DNA from: Cristatella mucedo
Taxonomy: Eukaryota; Bryozoa; Phylactolaemata; Cristatellidae
Direction of reading: 5' to 3'
Assembly: GCA_009760855.2 (NCBI GenBank)
Contig: WPIO01000275.1
Span: forward strand, 1 to 64,000
DNA: 64,000 bases
Under the pieces are notes generated by a model. The model made no database searches and had not been told where the DNA came from. It worked only from the letters and a program-made list of their open reading frames with translations. How positions within the stretch are numbered: the first letter of the stretch is position 1; each line of letters opens with the position of its first letter. Both the position numbers and the translations under genes were made by a program. Below, in pieces: positions 47,711 to 60,400 of the stretch.

Positions 47711-48627
47711 TTCCACCAACGGGGCAGCTTTGAAGAACATAGGCGAAATAATGTATTGCCCAACATCAGAGAGTTAGAATATGTATACGTGGTTTCATTA
47801 AGTTTCATCTTACAATTAAATTTAAATTGTTCACGAGCGACTTACTACATTTCGCAGGATTTCGATCTAGTGCAATTACATTTTTCACAATTATGCGATC
47901 ACACCAAAGCCCAACGGTGATAGCTCCAGAATGGACTCGAGTATCTTAAAAAAATGTACTCGACATTTTAGCGAAAAGTAGACGTAAGATAAGAGCGTGT
48001 GAAAATTTTATAGGAAACACAAGTTTTAACAGTCTAGATTCAAGATAAATTGACAACGCTGTGCCATGCAGCTTAGGGCAAATGCTTGAGTTGGCTAGTA
48101 GCCATGCATAACTTAGCTCGTCAATACAATTAGAAACAGAGTTAGAAACTGTGCAGTTGTGAAGGTAATTACTTTCAGAGTTGTACGTATTCTGCAGACA
48201 ATTCAACCATCACAATCATCATCCGTTAATATATCATACATTTCATGAGAAAGTTATAATACGCTCTCTTTTGAGCTGATATCACATTTATCAGCGAATT
48301 TTCAGTGCAACCTTTGCCTTCCGCAATGCTCCCTTTGCTGGACCTTCAAACAGTTCTAATATGGTCCTAAACTAAGCTAATGATCTGTTGTAAAGCCACG
48401 TATTTCTTGTCGATAAATTACACCTTGCCTATGGAACAACACGTTGCAAGATACTTGCTTTCTTTTGCTTCTGAGTATGCAGAACGGTAGTAAAGTCGCT
48501 GCGGTGGCTACGATAGATGGGTTCTGTGCTTCTCTGTACTACTCCTGAGTTCCGGCTCGTAGACCTGTTAGGACGGCAGCATTAGGTCAAAGTGTGCGTC
48601 GCACTATGAAATCCGTGGAAATTCTGC
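47711..48627. other. No gene seen
   Basis: AT-rich, only short frames without domains. Confidence 0.45.
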
Positions 48628-48987
48628 ATGTTCTTGAAACCAGGATTTTCCGGACACTCGGTGCCCTATATCGAGACCACTGAATTATGCCGGTGTTATG
48701 TAAAAGATAAAATAAGGTCTTTGCAAGAAGGTGTAACTGAAATCGAGCATTGCTTATTCAAGATCGTCATCAGGATGGAAGCCATCGGAAGGGGATTCCG
48801 TGTGATCACCTTTTCAATAGTCATGGTGCCAGTTTCAAGGAGATTTTACAGATCAACCGCTCGTACTCTGTCACTGTTTGAAAGGCAAATGATAGCGACA
48901 CTTGCACGACGAACACCGTCTATCTTGCTTCACAGCTTCCTGCAAAAATTTGCTATAAATTGGTCAGATTCTGATAATGCCTTATAA
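48628..48987 (+). CDS. Hypothetical open frame, doubtful
   Basis: ATG-started frame of 119 codons with balanced composition (GFSGHSVPYIETTELCRCYV at the start, RRFYRSTARTLSLFERQMIA in the middle). I recognise no domain, no splice signals frame it, and it has no partner elsewhere in the window. An open frame of this length can arise by chance in 64 kb, so it is listed only because nothing else explains the stretch. Confidence 0.15.
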   Translation: MFLKPGFSGHSVPYIETTELCRCYVKDKIRSLQEGVTEIEHCLFKIVIRMEAIGRGFRVITFSIVMVPVSRRFYRSTARTLSLFERQMIATLARRTPSILLHSFLQKFAINWSDSDNAL

Positions 48988-49069
48988 TATCATCAGCGGC
49001 TCCTCAATTATAAGCAAATCGAAACAAATAATTGATAATTTATAGTTAACAATTCCGTAATGGACAGTT

Positions 49070-49429
49070 GCAGTGTTGGTCTAAGTGGTATTTTTGGTAC
49101 TCAAGGCCCCCACACAGATTTTGTGAAAGCAGCGGCTGCTGATTATCATTATCTTGCTAGTTCTTTATCAGGCACTGGTTAATTATATTTATAAAATTTC
49201 TTACTTTATAAATTGTGGCGTTTCCAAAAGTATGGAAATTAGGTGCGAGCAACGGCCAACATACTACCCATTAACACCCCGGATGTAACCGATTGGTATT
49301 TGCTTAATTATTGTTTTTCGAGCCTATCTGCTCCTGTTCTGACTAGACATGAGGAGTTTTTCCTCTAGGAGTCACCGCAAATGACTGAAATATAATTATT
49401 TTTTTCCAGCCCATTGGAGAACGTAGTCT
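49070..49429. other. No gene seen; possible SINE remnant at 49070-49125
   Basis: TTGGTCTAAGTGGTATTTTT then GGTACTC is shared with 32715-32740 and is weakly D-arm-like. Otherwise unexplained. Confidence 0.35.
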
Positions 49430-49545
49430 CTATCCAGGCACTTCACACATGCCTCATGCTCGACCACCCAAGACCCAGACCGTAGAATTCACTTTGACCT
49501 CGGTCAGGGCAAGCACCTCGACCACCGTGCCAAACCAGTGCTGAG
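49430..49545 (-). mobile_element. tRNA-derived SINE-like element
   Basis: Minus strand starts GGCACGGTGGTCGAGGTGCT, an A-box-like head, continues GCCCTGACCGAGGTCAAAGT, then TCTTGGGTGGTCGAGCATGA (B-box-like) and GGCATGTGTGAAGTGCCTGG then ATAGAGAC. Related to 47320-47400 in head and flank. Confidence 0.55.
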
Positions 49546-50114
49546 CCATCTTGTATAACTCGCTACATCTTGTATAATCGCTACAATCTCGCTACATCGC
49601 TGCGATTATTTTGCACAAATAAACCTGTAAGACTTTATGTTTCTAACCAGTTGGTAGTACGCTTGTGCTCGTCTGCCGAAAAATTGATCACTTAGTAGAG
49701 CGCATTAAATCATCTAGATGATGACTGCTACAATATTCAGTACTCGCTGCCCTTGAATTGTAATAACTTATACTTATAATAAGACCAGTTGATGAACTGA
49801 TAAATAAAAAAAGATGTGTAGCGATGCTACCAAAACTAATACAACGTCTGCATCGCCCTTGGGAAAATTTTTAGGAACTTTGAATATTATATTCCACAAA
49901 TGGTGCATAATTAAATTTTTAATGGTAACGTGCATAGCTTTAATGTGAGCAATACGGCTAATGGTAACGTGTGCTGTGTCGACGCACGTATCACGGTAAG
50001 TTATTTTAGGCCCTGTGCCGGTATACATAGGGACAAAAATGACATGTCTGAGAGAGCAAACAAAAGCTTCAAGAAATTGTGCCAGTGTTATATTCTCTTA
50101 AGATGTCGTTATGT
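49546..50114. other. No gene seen
   Basis: Contains a small direct repeat of the type ATCTTGTATAA then CGCTACA (49548-49595). No coding exon. Confidence 0.4.
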
Positions 50115-50600
50115 CAGGGAATACTGTGGCGTCAGTCAGGAGTGAGCTCCAGGCTGTGCAAGCATACGAACTAAAGTCCCTGTCTCTAACGGTGGATTTT
50201 AAGCCGGCTCGAGCAATAGTTATACGACTCCTTGGGCTAGAGCCAGAGAATTGATGGACGTAAGTGGGTTACACGATATTGAGTTTGAAACGCTTCTTGA
50301 TTGGGAGCTAGTGAAGTCAGCAGTGAGCGATTTGACGGAGCAACTACTGCACTCGGAAGAGAAAAGCCTAGCTGCCAAGTTTTGCACGAACCTAGAAGTG
50401 CCCGAGTGCATAGACTGGTAGAATTTAAATCACTGAATTCCAAAAGACAGTAGGATATTTAAAAATGCATGGCTAAGGGAGCTCAGTTTGTTTAAATATG
50501 TTTTCGCTAACGGAAATTAGCTTTTACTGAGGAGCTTATGTACTTATTTAGTGAAAGGTCACTTTTGAACAGGACTCCTACATTTTGTACTGACGTGAGG
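50115..50600 (-). mobile_element. LINE-A coding relic, old
   Basis: Minus-strand similarity to the LINE-A C-terminal half: GTCAGGAGTGAGCTCCAGGC then GCATACGAACTAAAG (ELxxYxPxxW region), GCTTGATTGGGAGCTAGTG around the LHW segment, CTAGCTGCCAAGTTTTGCAC (QNSAARL region) and AGTGAAAGGTCACTTTTGAA near 50550. Frames are scrambled. The 3' untranslated region is missing. Confidence 0.6.
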
Positions 50601-51085
50601 AGAAATAAAGGCAGAGATGACATTTAGCGTTGATTGCTTTTGTTTCTGAGTGATAATACTTTCTACGAAAATAGAAAGTTCATTATAACTTCCTTCAATT
50701 TCAGAAAATTTTAGAAGTGCACAGTTTAGCTATACATGCAGAAACAGTGTTGAGAGAGTGTAACCAATTGGTGTGATGAAAGCATAGGTATTGCTGCTAA
50801 TTTTCTGCATAGGACTGAAAGCTTATATTGTGCTTAGATGCGATTCAACAAGCAATGATCACATGCACGGGCTTCCAGTCAATCAGTGCATTAAATTCAG
50901 AGCTGTATCACTTACTTTTAATTACATTCGTTCTCTGTCTCCAGCCAAACGATCAGAACTAATCCCGAACCATTTATTCCTCTCATCACCCACCCTTCTC
51001 GTTTAGCTGTACCTCAAACCAATACGATCTGTTTTTGAGGCCCAGCCTTCAGTTCGTAAGCTCCTTAACCAGAATCTTAGTGACA
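50601..51085. other. No gene seen
   Basis: Possible extension of LINE coding relics at 50640-50720 (TTCAGAAAATTTTAGAAGTG). Otherwise nothing recognised. Confidence 0.35.
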
Positions 51086-51160
51086 ACTGCGTAACACCCA
51101 CATGGTCTTTATGACTTTGTGGAGTTACAGACGGAGATACATTACATTACATTACATTAC
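51086..51160 (+). mobile_element. LINE-B terminal hairpin and tail
   Basis: GCGTAACACCCACATGG, TCTTTATGACTTTGTGGAGT then TACAGACGGAGA and four ATTAC units. GTAAC pairs with GTTAC, and CCACA with TGTGG. Only the 3' terminus is present, comparable to the hairpin-only LINE-A insertion at 2609. Confidence 0.85.
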
Positions 51161-51749
51161 GATGGACGTTACTAAAGCGATCCAGGGTTGCCAGCGATTG
51201 ACGCTACTTGGATGCCAAAAAAAGGATTTTGAAATATATTCAACACATCACGTGAAACAATTACAGAAATCGAACAATTTTGCAGCTATGAGTTGGAAGA
51301 CACGCAGGAAAAGAAGCGGCTGAGTTTTTACCCTTTTTTCGATGATTATGGCTAGTGCATTGGGTGTCAGGAATGAACGGAAAAGCTTCGATTTTGATAC
51401 TATATCACAAATGCATCAATAGTTTGATTTGATGACTATTTTTCTTTTGGCTGTAACTTTATTTGCACTCTTTCACTGAAGGTAGGCAGATATCATAAGG
51501 GAGCCAATTTGTTCACAAGGTGGCCTGTCATTTTGTCAAGCACAAACTATTATAGCACTTCTAAGTGTTGTTTCACACTCAGTCCTACCTTGGCTTCGAT
51601 CCCTCTCACCCCTCGAGCACGTCGAATTATATGAACCCGTTGCTGGATGCATTGATGACAACCTCACGTGAATGGCAGCTAATTTTCCTAAATATAATTA
51701 TGTTAAAACTAACTTACTAGTTACGGGTGAACCAAGTGTTAATTCAGAA
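51161..51749. other. No gene seen
   Basis: Begins GATGGACGTTACTAAAGCGA, oddly similar to ATGGACGTAACTAAAGCG at 2595 in block P. The rest is AT-rich without coding support. 51640-51740 may be diverged LINE coding sequence. Confidence 0.35.
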
Positions 51750-52655
51750 ATTTTAAATGCTAAAGCTCCAAATTAGTTCTTACAGCTTATCTCCTGATGA
51801 ATCTGGACGAAATCTGGCTGACATGTTCCGAACTGACCTTTCGTCAGACGACCACATAAGCCCCACTCTCAAGTCTGCTTTCTTTGTGCTACGTAGCATT
51901 GCTAAAATACGGGCTTGTTTAGACAGGGGGAACGCATATAAACCATATCACATATATATTGGTCAATTCATTCGTGACACCCGGTCTTGACTTCTGTAAC
52001 TCACTGTTTGCTGGTCTTCCAGCCATTGCAAGACCGCAGTTATAGCTCGTGCAAAACCGTGCTGCTAGCCTTGTCTGTAGTTAGTGTCACAGTTGTCACA
52101 TCACAACACTTCTCGCCGACCTGCACTGGCTACCATTCAAGTAACCTAGAGACTTTAAGATATTGTCAGTCAATTTTGGTCCCTTCATTCTGTGGCTTCA
52201 GCCTACCTATCAGATACATGATTCCACGAGGCTAAGCATCGTACCTTCGGTTTTTCGGAAGCTATATGTTTACCGTAACCTCATACAAACCTCAAATCCT
52301 TTGGAAAACGTGCCTTTAGTTCGTATGCTCCCAAAGCTTGGAACTCTCTCCGGACTTTCGTCACATCTACTGAATTGATGACTTTTAGAAAACACACCGA
52401 TTTATTAGAGCATTTAGAGGACCCCTGTGATTCGTCCTACATGTGCTTATGCATGCTGACAGTGTGCATGCTGTCACTAACCACATTTTCATGCTGACCA
52501 TGTGCATGCCCCCTGTAAACATATTTAATCCTTGTTGAATCTATCAGGCTACCACTAACCATCCGATAGTGTTTCCATTGCCTCTAATTTAAATCGCTGA
52601 GAAAGAGATTAAGTTCACGGAGGGCGCTTTATCAAGTGTGTTCATATTATTATTA
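51750..52655 (+). mobile_element. LINE-A coding relic plus 3' end
   Basis: Plus-strand frames read SLSPDESGRNLADMFRTDLS then DDHISPTLKSAFFVLRSIAK and IRACLDRG (matching NLGVIFQSDLSLDDHISS in other copies), then in shifted frames the CTGGCTACCATTCAAG segment around LHW, GTCCCTTCATTCTGTGGCTT, and the C-terminal tail. The 3' untranslated region (GTGATTCGTCCTACATGTGC, CCACTAACCACATTTTCATG), hairpin (GAAAGAGATTAAGTTC then GGGCGCTTTATCAAGTG) and ATTATTATTATT tail follow. Several frameshifts. No motif C. Confidence 0.85.
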
Positions 52656-52884
52656 TTTTGGGCTTGCTTATATAGGTGGCGGACAGACGTCATTGATGCC
52701 AATCAATGTGTTGTTTTACGCAGCATGCATGTAAACCTGCCTTTACAAATTTGACTTTCCCCATAAATCAGTGCCAATTTTTGACCGATTTTCCTCCGGT
52801 TTGGGGTGCTAAGTTACCGTAATTTGCCAAATTCTTGGAGGAGGAGCCACTTTGGCCGATTGTCTGAATTGCCGATTCTGTTGA

Positions 52885-55862
52885 AGAAGAAGCTGCTTCT
52901 AATTTTGGGCTTCAAGTTAAACCAGCGGACCAATTAAAACCCAAGGGGCTCATCACTCACCTAACACAGAAAAATAAAAATAAAAATTGCTTGCACTTAC
53001 AGACTAGAACTAGGTTCGGACGTGTAAAGCAATTTTTGGAACGTTGAACGCTTACAGTCGTAGGCTCAAGCCTTTTCCACATCGAAGATGCCACGCAAAT
53101 GCTTATGAAATCCACCAACAAAGCATAACGTAACGGCACATTCCCAAAAAGCATTGTGCAAACCTATATATACAGGACTGCAACAGCGAACTCAACTTTG
53201 GTTGGTCATGGCTTAGCGGCGTTCTGATTAAACTCTCTTTTATAGTAACTTCTTACATTTGAAGAGCTCAGTGGCCGGGATTAGATTGGCTATCGGTGTT
53301 CCCTGATTCAATAGTGTCAACGCTCTAACTAAGAGAAAATTCGGCGTCGGCAACGAGGAAATTCGATAGTTTAAACACAGTTTCAGATTAATAAAGCCAA
53401 CCGTCACGCTCAAGATACAATTAATACGACCCATGTTAATGGTGCCATTGAAAAACACGCCGGATAAAGGCCACTGTAGTAAAAATCCGCGATCAATTAC
53501 GTCACAACGGCAGACATTATGCTCATTCAAAAATACGTGTGTCAACGAATACGTGAATTTTTTCTTTTGAACGTACCCCCCAATCGACCTGAAAGTTATA
53601 GTCAACTGGCTTAGCATTCCTTCTTAGTCTGAATATATGTTACCCATGTGAATTAAGGAGGATAGCAACATATATCAGGGCATAGTCTCTCGAACCATCA
53701 AATGCCCAAATTTCTGAAGCTCGCCCACGATCAGACATTAAAGGCCCTTGAAATGGCCAAAGCATGAACAATGAGCTACAGTCAGTATATAATGTTGAAA
53801 TTTACCTTAAAGCCATACCATATGAAGTCGTTGTACTTTAAACACGTACGCAAATGAAGCGAATATTTCAAGTTACCCCGAGCTAATCCAAGTACTGCTA
53901 CCATAAATGATTATTAGTACAGTTTTGAGTTTAAAAAAATATTTGCAAGGATCCACTCAAACTGTGTCTGTAATTACTGCGTTCTGATTTGTCACGGGGG
54001 AAAATAAGCGACCGCCGTCACTCAGTTAGGTTCTCCACCTGGAATGAACAAAGGGCTTCCTACGATGGCCAAATGAGCAGTTCCAAGCAAGTTAACAACA
54101 CATTTGGCGTGACTGACCCTCAAACTACTCATATTTATTCGTATCTTTTAATGGTTAGTAGTTGCTTGCGAGATTCCGTTTAACGGTATTTAGTTCTCAC
54201 GATTCTGTGCAAATCCTAGCAATTTTCCAATCGTGCTGGTTTCGCCGAGCTACTAGGTCCTCTCATTTAACGACTAAGTTTGTAATGTAACGTAATGTAT
54301 CACCGTCTGTAAATCCTCAAAGTCATAAAGACAATGTGGGTGTTACGCGGGAGAATTTTGTATAGCCCACTCACAGTCTAAGCGGCTTTCGGTAGGCATT
54401 CGGTAGCCAACAGACTTCGTCTCACGCAACAAAGAGAAAGTGGGAAGCATAGCAGAGTCAGGAGAGCAGTTGAGGTAGTGAGTAGCATAGAAGTAGCAGC
54501 TCAGGACTGCTGAAAAGGATGTGCCATAGTCGGCAGTAGGAGAGTGGTTGTCGTTGCGTAAGAATTGTGGAAGCGAGATGGTGGGCTTCTTTCATGCAGC
54601 ATATATAAAGCACTTGGACAAAACTTGATATCTCCCAAGGTGCTATAAATATGAGGGATTTCTTTAGCGAAAACGCACCATTTGTCTTTGTAAATTCGTG
54701 GTCACTAATTAATAGCGTTCGGAGGGTTGATCGATATCGTCTGCGTATGACCACTCGCCGGGTTTGTGTCAAGTAAGCGCTACGACTTTGTGCTAAAATA
54801 TTTCACTTATTGTGCAGATTGCCCCGCCTACGTTGAAATCTCGTGGCTTCGATATCCGCTCTGCGACAGAGCTCTGCCGAGGCTCTGGCACGCTATTACG
54901 CTGGGGCTCCCTTGCCAGCAGAGGGCGCCGCTAGCTCTAGGCCTACGACCATTGTCACACAGCCGCGAGCCGACAGCGAGTCAACGAGTGCGACTGGTTC
55001 GGGCCAACGGCTCGTTAGAAACGCCTCGGTAGCCGTGCCTCGGTAGATGCGTCAGACGCAGCGAGCACTGCAGCAAGTTGTAACCGTGCTGACCGGAAAC
55101 GAGGCCTGCTGTGCATCATGGACGTAACTAACGTTCAACTAAGCATGGCGAGTGCTCTAGGACCCTTGCTTTAGTATAACAACTGCACGTCTCGGCACCG
55201 GTTGAAGGTGGCCATCGTGTTCACATAACTAGAAACTTGTGCCGCAGCCGTCCCGTCGCTTTTTTCTTTAAGATAAATATGCATGAATTACATAGATGCT
55301 ACATCTTGAAAACGTCTCCTTGATTTACAAGCCGCTTTGGTCGCATTTCAGCACGCACGTGGCCATACGGCTGGCTCGTGGGCTGCTACACCTAATCGGT
55401 GCACCGTTGATGCGCCCAAGTCGGGCATTCGCTTCCATTGATTCTCGGGATTTTGATAACTGAGCCTACACTTAGGAGGATAAACACAAGCCGTCATGAC
55501 TCGGCATTCTTTCCATTCAAAAATAGAAAAGGCTTCTTACAACAACCAATGGAGCTCGTCATAGCTAGTGAAGTAGTTGTAATTGATCATCCAATTACTC
55601 ATCGGTTGTCTTCTTCTTCTTAGGATCAAGATGGTCGCTAGTATAACCGTGTAATGGCATTTATTGCGTGCATTTCGCTACAGAAAAAGCGTGTTCCTTG
55701 CGAAAACGGCAGTTCCGGTTCATTGATTTGTGGTCAATTTTAGGATTCATAACGAACGTTTCTTCGCTCTCGTAGGTCATTTACGTTTGTGAGCTGTCTA
55801 TGCACAGTTCCTCTGTCAATACATGCCGGCCTGGTAAAGCGTGATGGCGTCGTGCGACTGAG
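52885..55862 (+). repeat. Paralogous block P, right copy
   Basis: Co-linear partner of 657-3407, starting near GAAGAAGCTGCTTCT and GGACCAATTAAAACCCA and ending at GACTGAG (55856-55862). It carries a LINE-B insertion at 54284-54580 that is absent at about 2049 and lacks the LINE-A insertion of the left copy. No intact frame is shared over any length except the core near 54858-54999. Confidence 0.85.
54284..54580 (-). mobile_element. LINE-B 3' end inserted in block P
   Basis: Starts GTAATGTAACGTAATGTATC, hairpin CCGTCTGTAAATCCTCAAAG then TCATAAAGACAATGTGGGTG and TTAC, and ends in the WNS region (GTAAGAATTGTGGAAGCGAG). The minus strand reads the KSVGYRMPTES-type tail. The left block P copy has the uninterrupted site (GAGTTTGCTGGCTCCTTTC). 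Confidence 0.9.
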
Positions 55863-56465
55863 AGCATCGTGCTTCTTTCAACCATGGCTGATCGCTTCCT
55901 GTTAGGTGCTTCTTAAAGTAGTAGGAGGATGGCAATATGTCCACCACAAATGATGCAGCTACAGTCACGCCGGTCAGCCGCTGTGATGGAATTGGGTTTT
56001 TTAAATGGAAATGTTCTCCTTCCCATCTAGAATCGATTCAATTCGCAAGCAATGGTTCTCACAGTTTTTTTTGATAGACTGCGATAGCTGGGCTAAGTGG
56101 CATTGGCTCAGCCAAGTGATCGATACAATCGAAGGCTAGCGGTTACGATGTAGAAAGCGTCTAGGTCTTTGCAAAGAATTGACCGCAGGAGTTTTTTTTT
56201 AAACTTCAAGGATCAATACAAATCCAGTGTGGTGTTGGCTCAAGTGGAATTGGCTCCGACAAGGGATGAATACCAAGAATTTCAGTGAAGTGACGCTCCC
56301 GAGCTCCCTGCAGCTCCCCCGCAACGTAGTACTATTGGCTTCGTGGTGTTATAGCCGGATAGTACATCAATACAATTCCTCTGTGGTGTCACTCAAGTTT
56401 GGCAAAGGAAGAAAACGATAATGACGGAATAGTAGGCATTCGCAGGGGCCGGTCTGCTTAGCGAG
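55863..56465 (+). repeat. Block P right copy, second part
   Basis: Directly continues the block and aligns with 10959-11400. Contains an interior stretch (about 56095-56340) with two similar segments, GGCTAAGTGGCATTGGCTCA and GTTGGCTCAAGTGGAATTGG then CTCCGAC, only partly represented in the left copy. Confidence 0.75.
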
Positions 56466-56954
56466 CGTTCATTTAACTAACATTTACAGCAACCGATTGC
56501 TTAACGATTGAGAGAGCAATGATCCAGGCTAAAACTCCAACCCCTTGCCAATCAACGAGATATTGGTAGTACGAAGCTCCACTTGCCTTTGCTTATAATA
56601 TTTTGCTGCGTTCAACGTTAAATATATATGCATAGTAGTTCTAATTTATTACTGTTTTTTCGAACCAAGCTACTGCGCAAACAAATCAATATGCCATTGG
56701 CTTCTGCTTCAGAAACACGCTCCGACAAGAGTCTCGGCATTAGGAAGATTTGAGAACCACTGACTTAGCACGAGGTGCCAGCGGTGGTTCTAGCCGGCGG
56801 TGGTGGAGCGTAGGCAGATACACGACTGGCTTTGCGTTCTTAGTCAGCGAAACATAAAATCATGTCGAATATCCACACTTCTTTCGGCGCGTGGCTAATA
56901 CCCGGAGGTTGTCAGCTACTGTTGTGTACCACGTTCGTCGGTATTTGAATAGAG
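56466..56954. other. No gene seen; absent from left block P copy
   Basis: In the left copy the LINE-B fragment follows the block almost directly, while here about 490 bases intervene. No recognised element. Confidence 0.4.
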
Positions 56955-57440
56955 TTCTTACGCTGACCCACAAGACCGCCACGGCTTGGCTCCTCCACAC
57001 CTAGATGAACTGCTGGATGTGTTTCAGCCTCCTCGTGCCCTAAGGTCATGTATGGTCAAAAAATTAGCTGTTCTATTTCCCCGCTTAAAGACTGCTGGTG
57101 ACCGAAGCTTTAGCTCTGCAGGTTGTTTACTATAAACATCGCTTCCACAATTCTTACGCGACAACTACTCTCTTGCAGCCGACTATGGCTCATCTTTTCC
57201 AGAGGTCCGGAGCTGCTTCATCCATGCTACTCACTACCTCAGCTGTTCTTCGGACTTTGCTATGCTTCCCACTTTCTCTTCGTTGCGTGAGATAAAGTGT
57301 ATGGGCTACGGAATGCGTACCGAAAGCCGCTTAGGCTCTGAGTGTGCTACACCAAACTCTCCTGCGTAACACCTACATAGTCCTTGTGGCTTTGTGGACT
57401 TATAGACGGAGATACATTACATTGCATTAAATCACATTAC
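56955..57440 (+). mobile_element. LINE-B C-terminal fragment with complete 3' end
   Basis: Plus strand starts CTGACCCACAAGACCGCCAC then GGCTTGGCTCCTCC, as at 11455. It continues to GGAATGCGTACCGAAAGCCG then CTTAGGCTCTGAGTG, the hairpin GCGTAACACCTACATAGTCC then TTGTGGCTTTGTGGACTTAT, and an ATTACATTGCATT tail. Coding frames are broken. Confidence 0.85.
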
Positions 57441-60400
57441 ACGGCTAAAGTGCACTGGCAGCATGTTTTAGCTACGCTTAGCCGATTGCATCCCGCGGTC
57501 AGAGAAACTCTCGATATCGATTTTCTAGTGCATTCAAGGGTCACTTGCTAGTCAAGCGGCACCATCTAACCGAAGGGGGCTATCATAAGGTGAGTTGCTT
57601 GTTTTCTCAACACACTGTGAACTATACTTATTTACTTATTTCACTTAGCTAAATCTTAAATGGGTAAGGAGGAATGAAAGCGTTGTATACGTAGAAGGTA
57701 CCAACGCTAGCCAATATCAGCGGAGCCCGCCCGAAGTTTTATTGCATTCCAGCTAAGGCGACACTCAGAGCCGACGCCAGCAAAATGCTTTTGGTTTTGT
57801 CCGGCAAGGTTTGAAATAGCTAGGCCGCTGCCTGCTAAGCACAGTTACAGTTATTTGTCGCTTAATGACCTTGCGTTACCCATGTCAGAAATCGAACACG
57901 AGCACGTAGCTGTTGCATAAATATAGTGGATGAAAATGTTGGCACTAAAGCGAAACAGCATTAAGCTGTAACTTTAACCTAAATCTCAGTTATCAGAGCT
58001 AAAATTTGAAAATGCAAACGGATCGCTATTTTAAAGAGTCGGACTGCACCGTTGAATGCCAATGCATGTGTACGCACTGGCACAATCCTAGCTCAAATAT
58101 TACGTCTAACCAACGAAACAGTAGTGTCTCAAATATACAGCCAACATTACAGTGCGGTAGGTACTGTCATTTAGCTGTTTGGTATTTCGTTGGCAGCTTG
58201 AAAGTGCCACGCACACTGGGATATATGGTCAATATGAGGCCGTTAGCTGAAGGCTCTATTGCACGACATTACTTCAGTAAACCTGTTCTCGGCCTCGGAT
58301 TGTCGCACAATCGCAAGTAGTGTTTATCAATTTAAAAGAAATTGGCTTGGCGGTAAAAATCGACTAAATTCGATTGTAGTTCCATCCAAGAGGATTATTT
58401 TTGCTGTAACGCACGGCGTATTCGTCTCCTTAACTGCATTTACCAGTTTTGATGGGGTTCAGTCACTACGACACTGTATGGCCACACAAAGGCAGGCGAG
58501 TCGGCAGGCACGATTAAGGAAGTACCTACAACGAGGTCAACGCGACGAACCTTGCCAAATGCGATCGATGTTTATCATATGGATATTAACTAGCCTTAGT
58601 ATGAGACAGCCCATTAGAAAACCGCGGCAAGCCATGACGACAGGCTGTGGCAGCTGCTTTCTTCGTGAATCTGGGTGTTTCTTTCTCTTAACTTAAGTTA
58701 TACGCATAATAGGCGTTTTTCAATCAGGCGTCATCTCCGACACAATATCATCAGGAAAACGACCTAATTAGCATAATTTTTATTAAAAGTTAAACCAGAG
58801 AACAAGATTACTTATTCCTATGTACAAGCTCTCTCAAAAAAGTTTATTTAATGGTCCCAATATTTGGAATCTTTTGAAGGCATAACGAGAACCTTGCTGA
58901 AATGAAAAATCTGTGTGATTTAGCCAGGCCGATTATTACAGCATGCTCTTTACCTCCGCACACCTTGACGAAATTAGAAAGGCCGGCTTTATATGACCGC
59001 ATTTTATACCGGTTCCATTACAATCTGTCTACTAGTATGTTTTTTTGTCCTGGTTTTAGGTCGGCATAACGCGTAATACTGTCTAGATTCTACATCACGC
59101 GGGCCTAGGATGTGCCAAAATTTTGGCTTTACCCGGCACTGCACATCAGCTTTGATTAAGTTGTACAAATTTGGTTTCCCGTGGAAGTTAGCTTGACTCA
59201 CAGCGACTACCACGTTTGAGGAAATTTAGAATAAGTTCGGTTTTTCGAGCATTATTGGCAGTGTACTGCAGGAAGAAGTGTTAATGGGATTGCCAAATGA
59301 GGCTGGCATGCGAAACGGGCATCTCTGCATAAATAGCTATCGAAATGGTTGATATTCCTCTGCTTTATTTAAGCACTGTACAACTATTTGAACCGAATAA
59401 TTGGACCTCTTCGTGGCCAATTCTTTGGGATTGTATTAGATAAGTGGAATTGATCCGAGCCACTGGGGTTGATTTGGTGCCCTGGTCGATATCATCTCCG
59501 TGGGGTGGGGTGTGGCGGGCATGCGAGTGCGATTAAAATTCCTTTTTCTGAAACATGCATTTAAAATTAGAATATTTAACCTCCTATGATTCGGGTATTT
59601 TGTGGTGATTGAAGTGGATGGTGTTATTGGCTTAGTCCTTAGCAGCCCAATGTGCAAGCATATAGTCGCGGTTAGAAATAGAGGGTAGGGCAACTTATCG
59701 TCCAAATTGGAGACTCAAAAGTATTATGTCTCGTCATTTTTCCAGTGATAGCAAAGCATTGCATTACAAGCCTGTGGATTCTAGTTAATTGTCTCAAATT
59801 AGAAGAAAAGCCCAGATACTCAATTTTGGACTCGTATGTCACTGAGTGTACTATTTTATGTATATCAGTATAGCTCGGCATAACAGATTTAAGGTGTATT
59901 TGCGGTGGATTAGAGTGGGTTGCATCAATGATCTGTACTGCGTTAATGGGCAAAATAGCTGTAGAACCCGTGAAAGCGATATCAAAATGTGAGCACTTTT
60001 TGAGCAATGTGCTATTGATTCAAATTACAGAGTCGAGGCTTTACGGTAGAGTAGAAGCGTAAGCCAAATGCAAAGAGTTTGAGATGGCGCCCATAAAAAA
60101 TAAATACATCAGTTAGAGTTTCGCTCAGACCAAGACAGTCAGATTTAACATTGATGGAATTAATGGCCTGTCTTTGCAGCCTATTTTCATGAGCTTGCTC
60201 TAGCCTAAAGACATGAAATTTAGCTAGCACATATGATGAGCTCTTACTAAAATATTCAGTCAAATTATTGATCTTCCCACTATTGATGCTAAGTAGATGT
60301 GCGCTGTATTCGAGTGGTCTTAAGTTGATTGAGATTGACTGCCGTAATTCGTTGCACATAGGGATGCAATATATCTCGCAGAGGGGAAGGTATGTGCCAC

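Noticed and set aside
58259-58696. 145-codon plus-strand frame
   Set aside because: TTG start, no domain, no partner; most likely chance.
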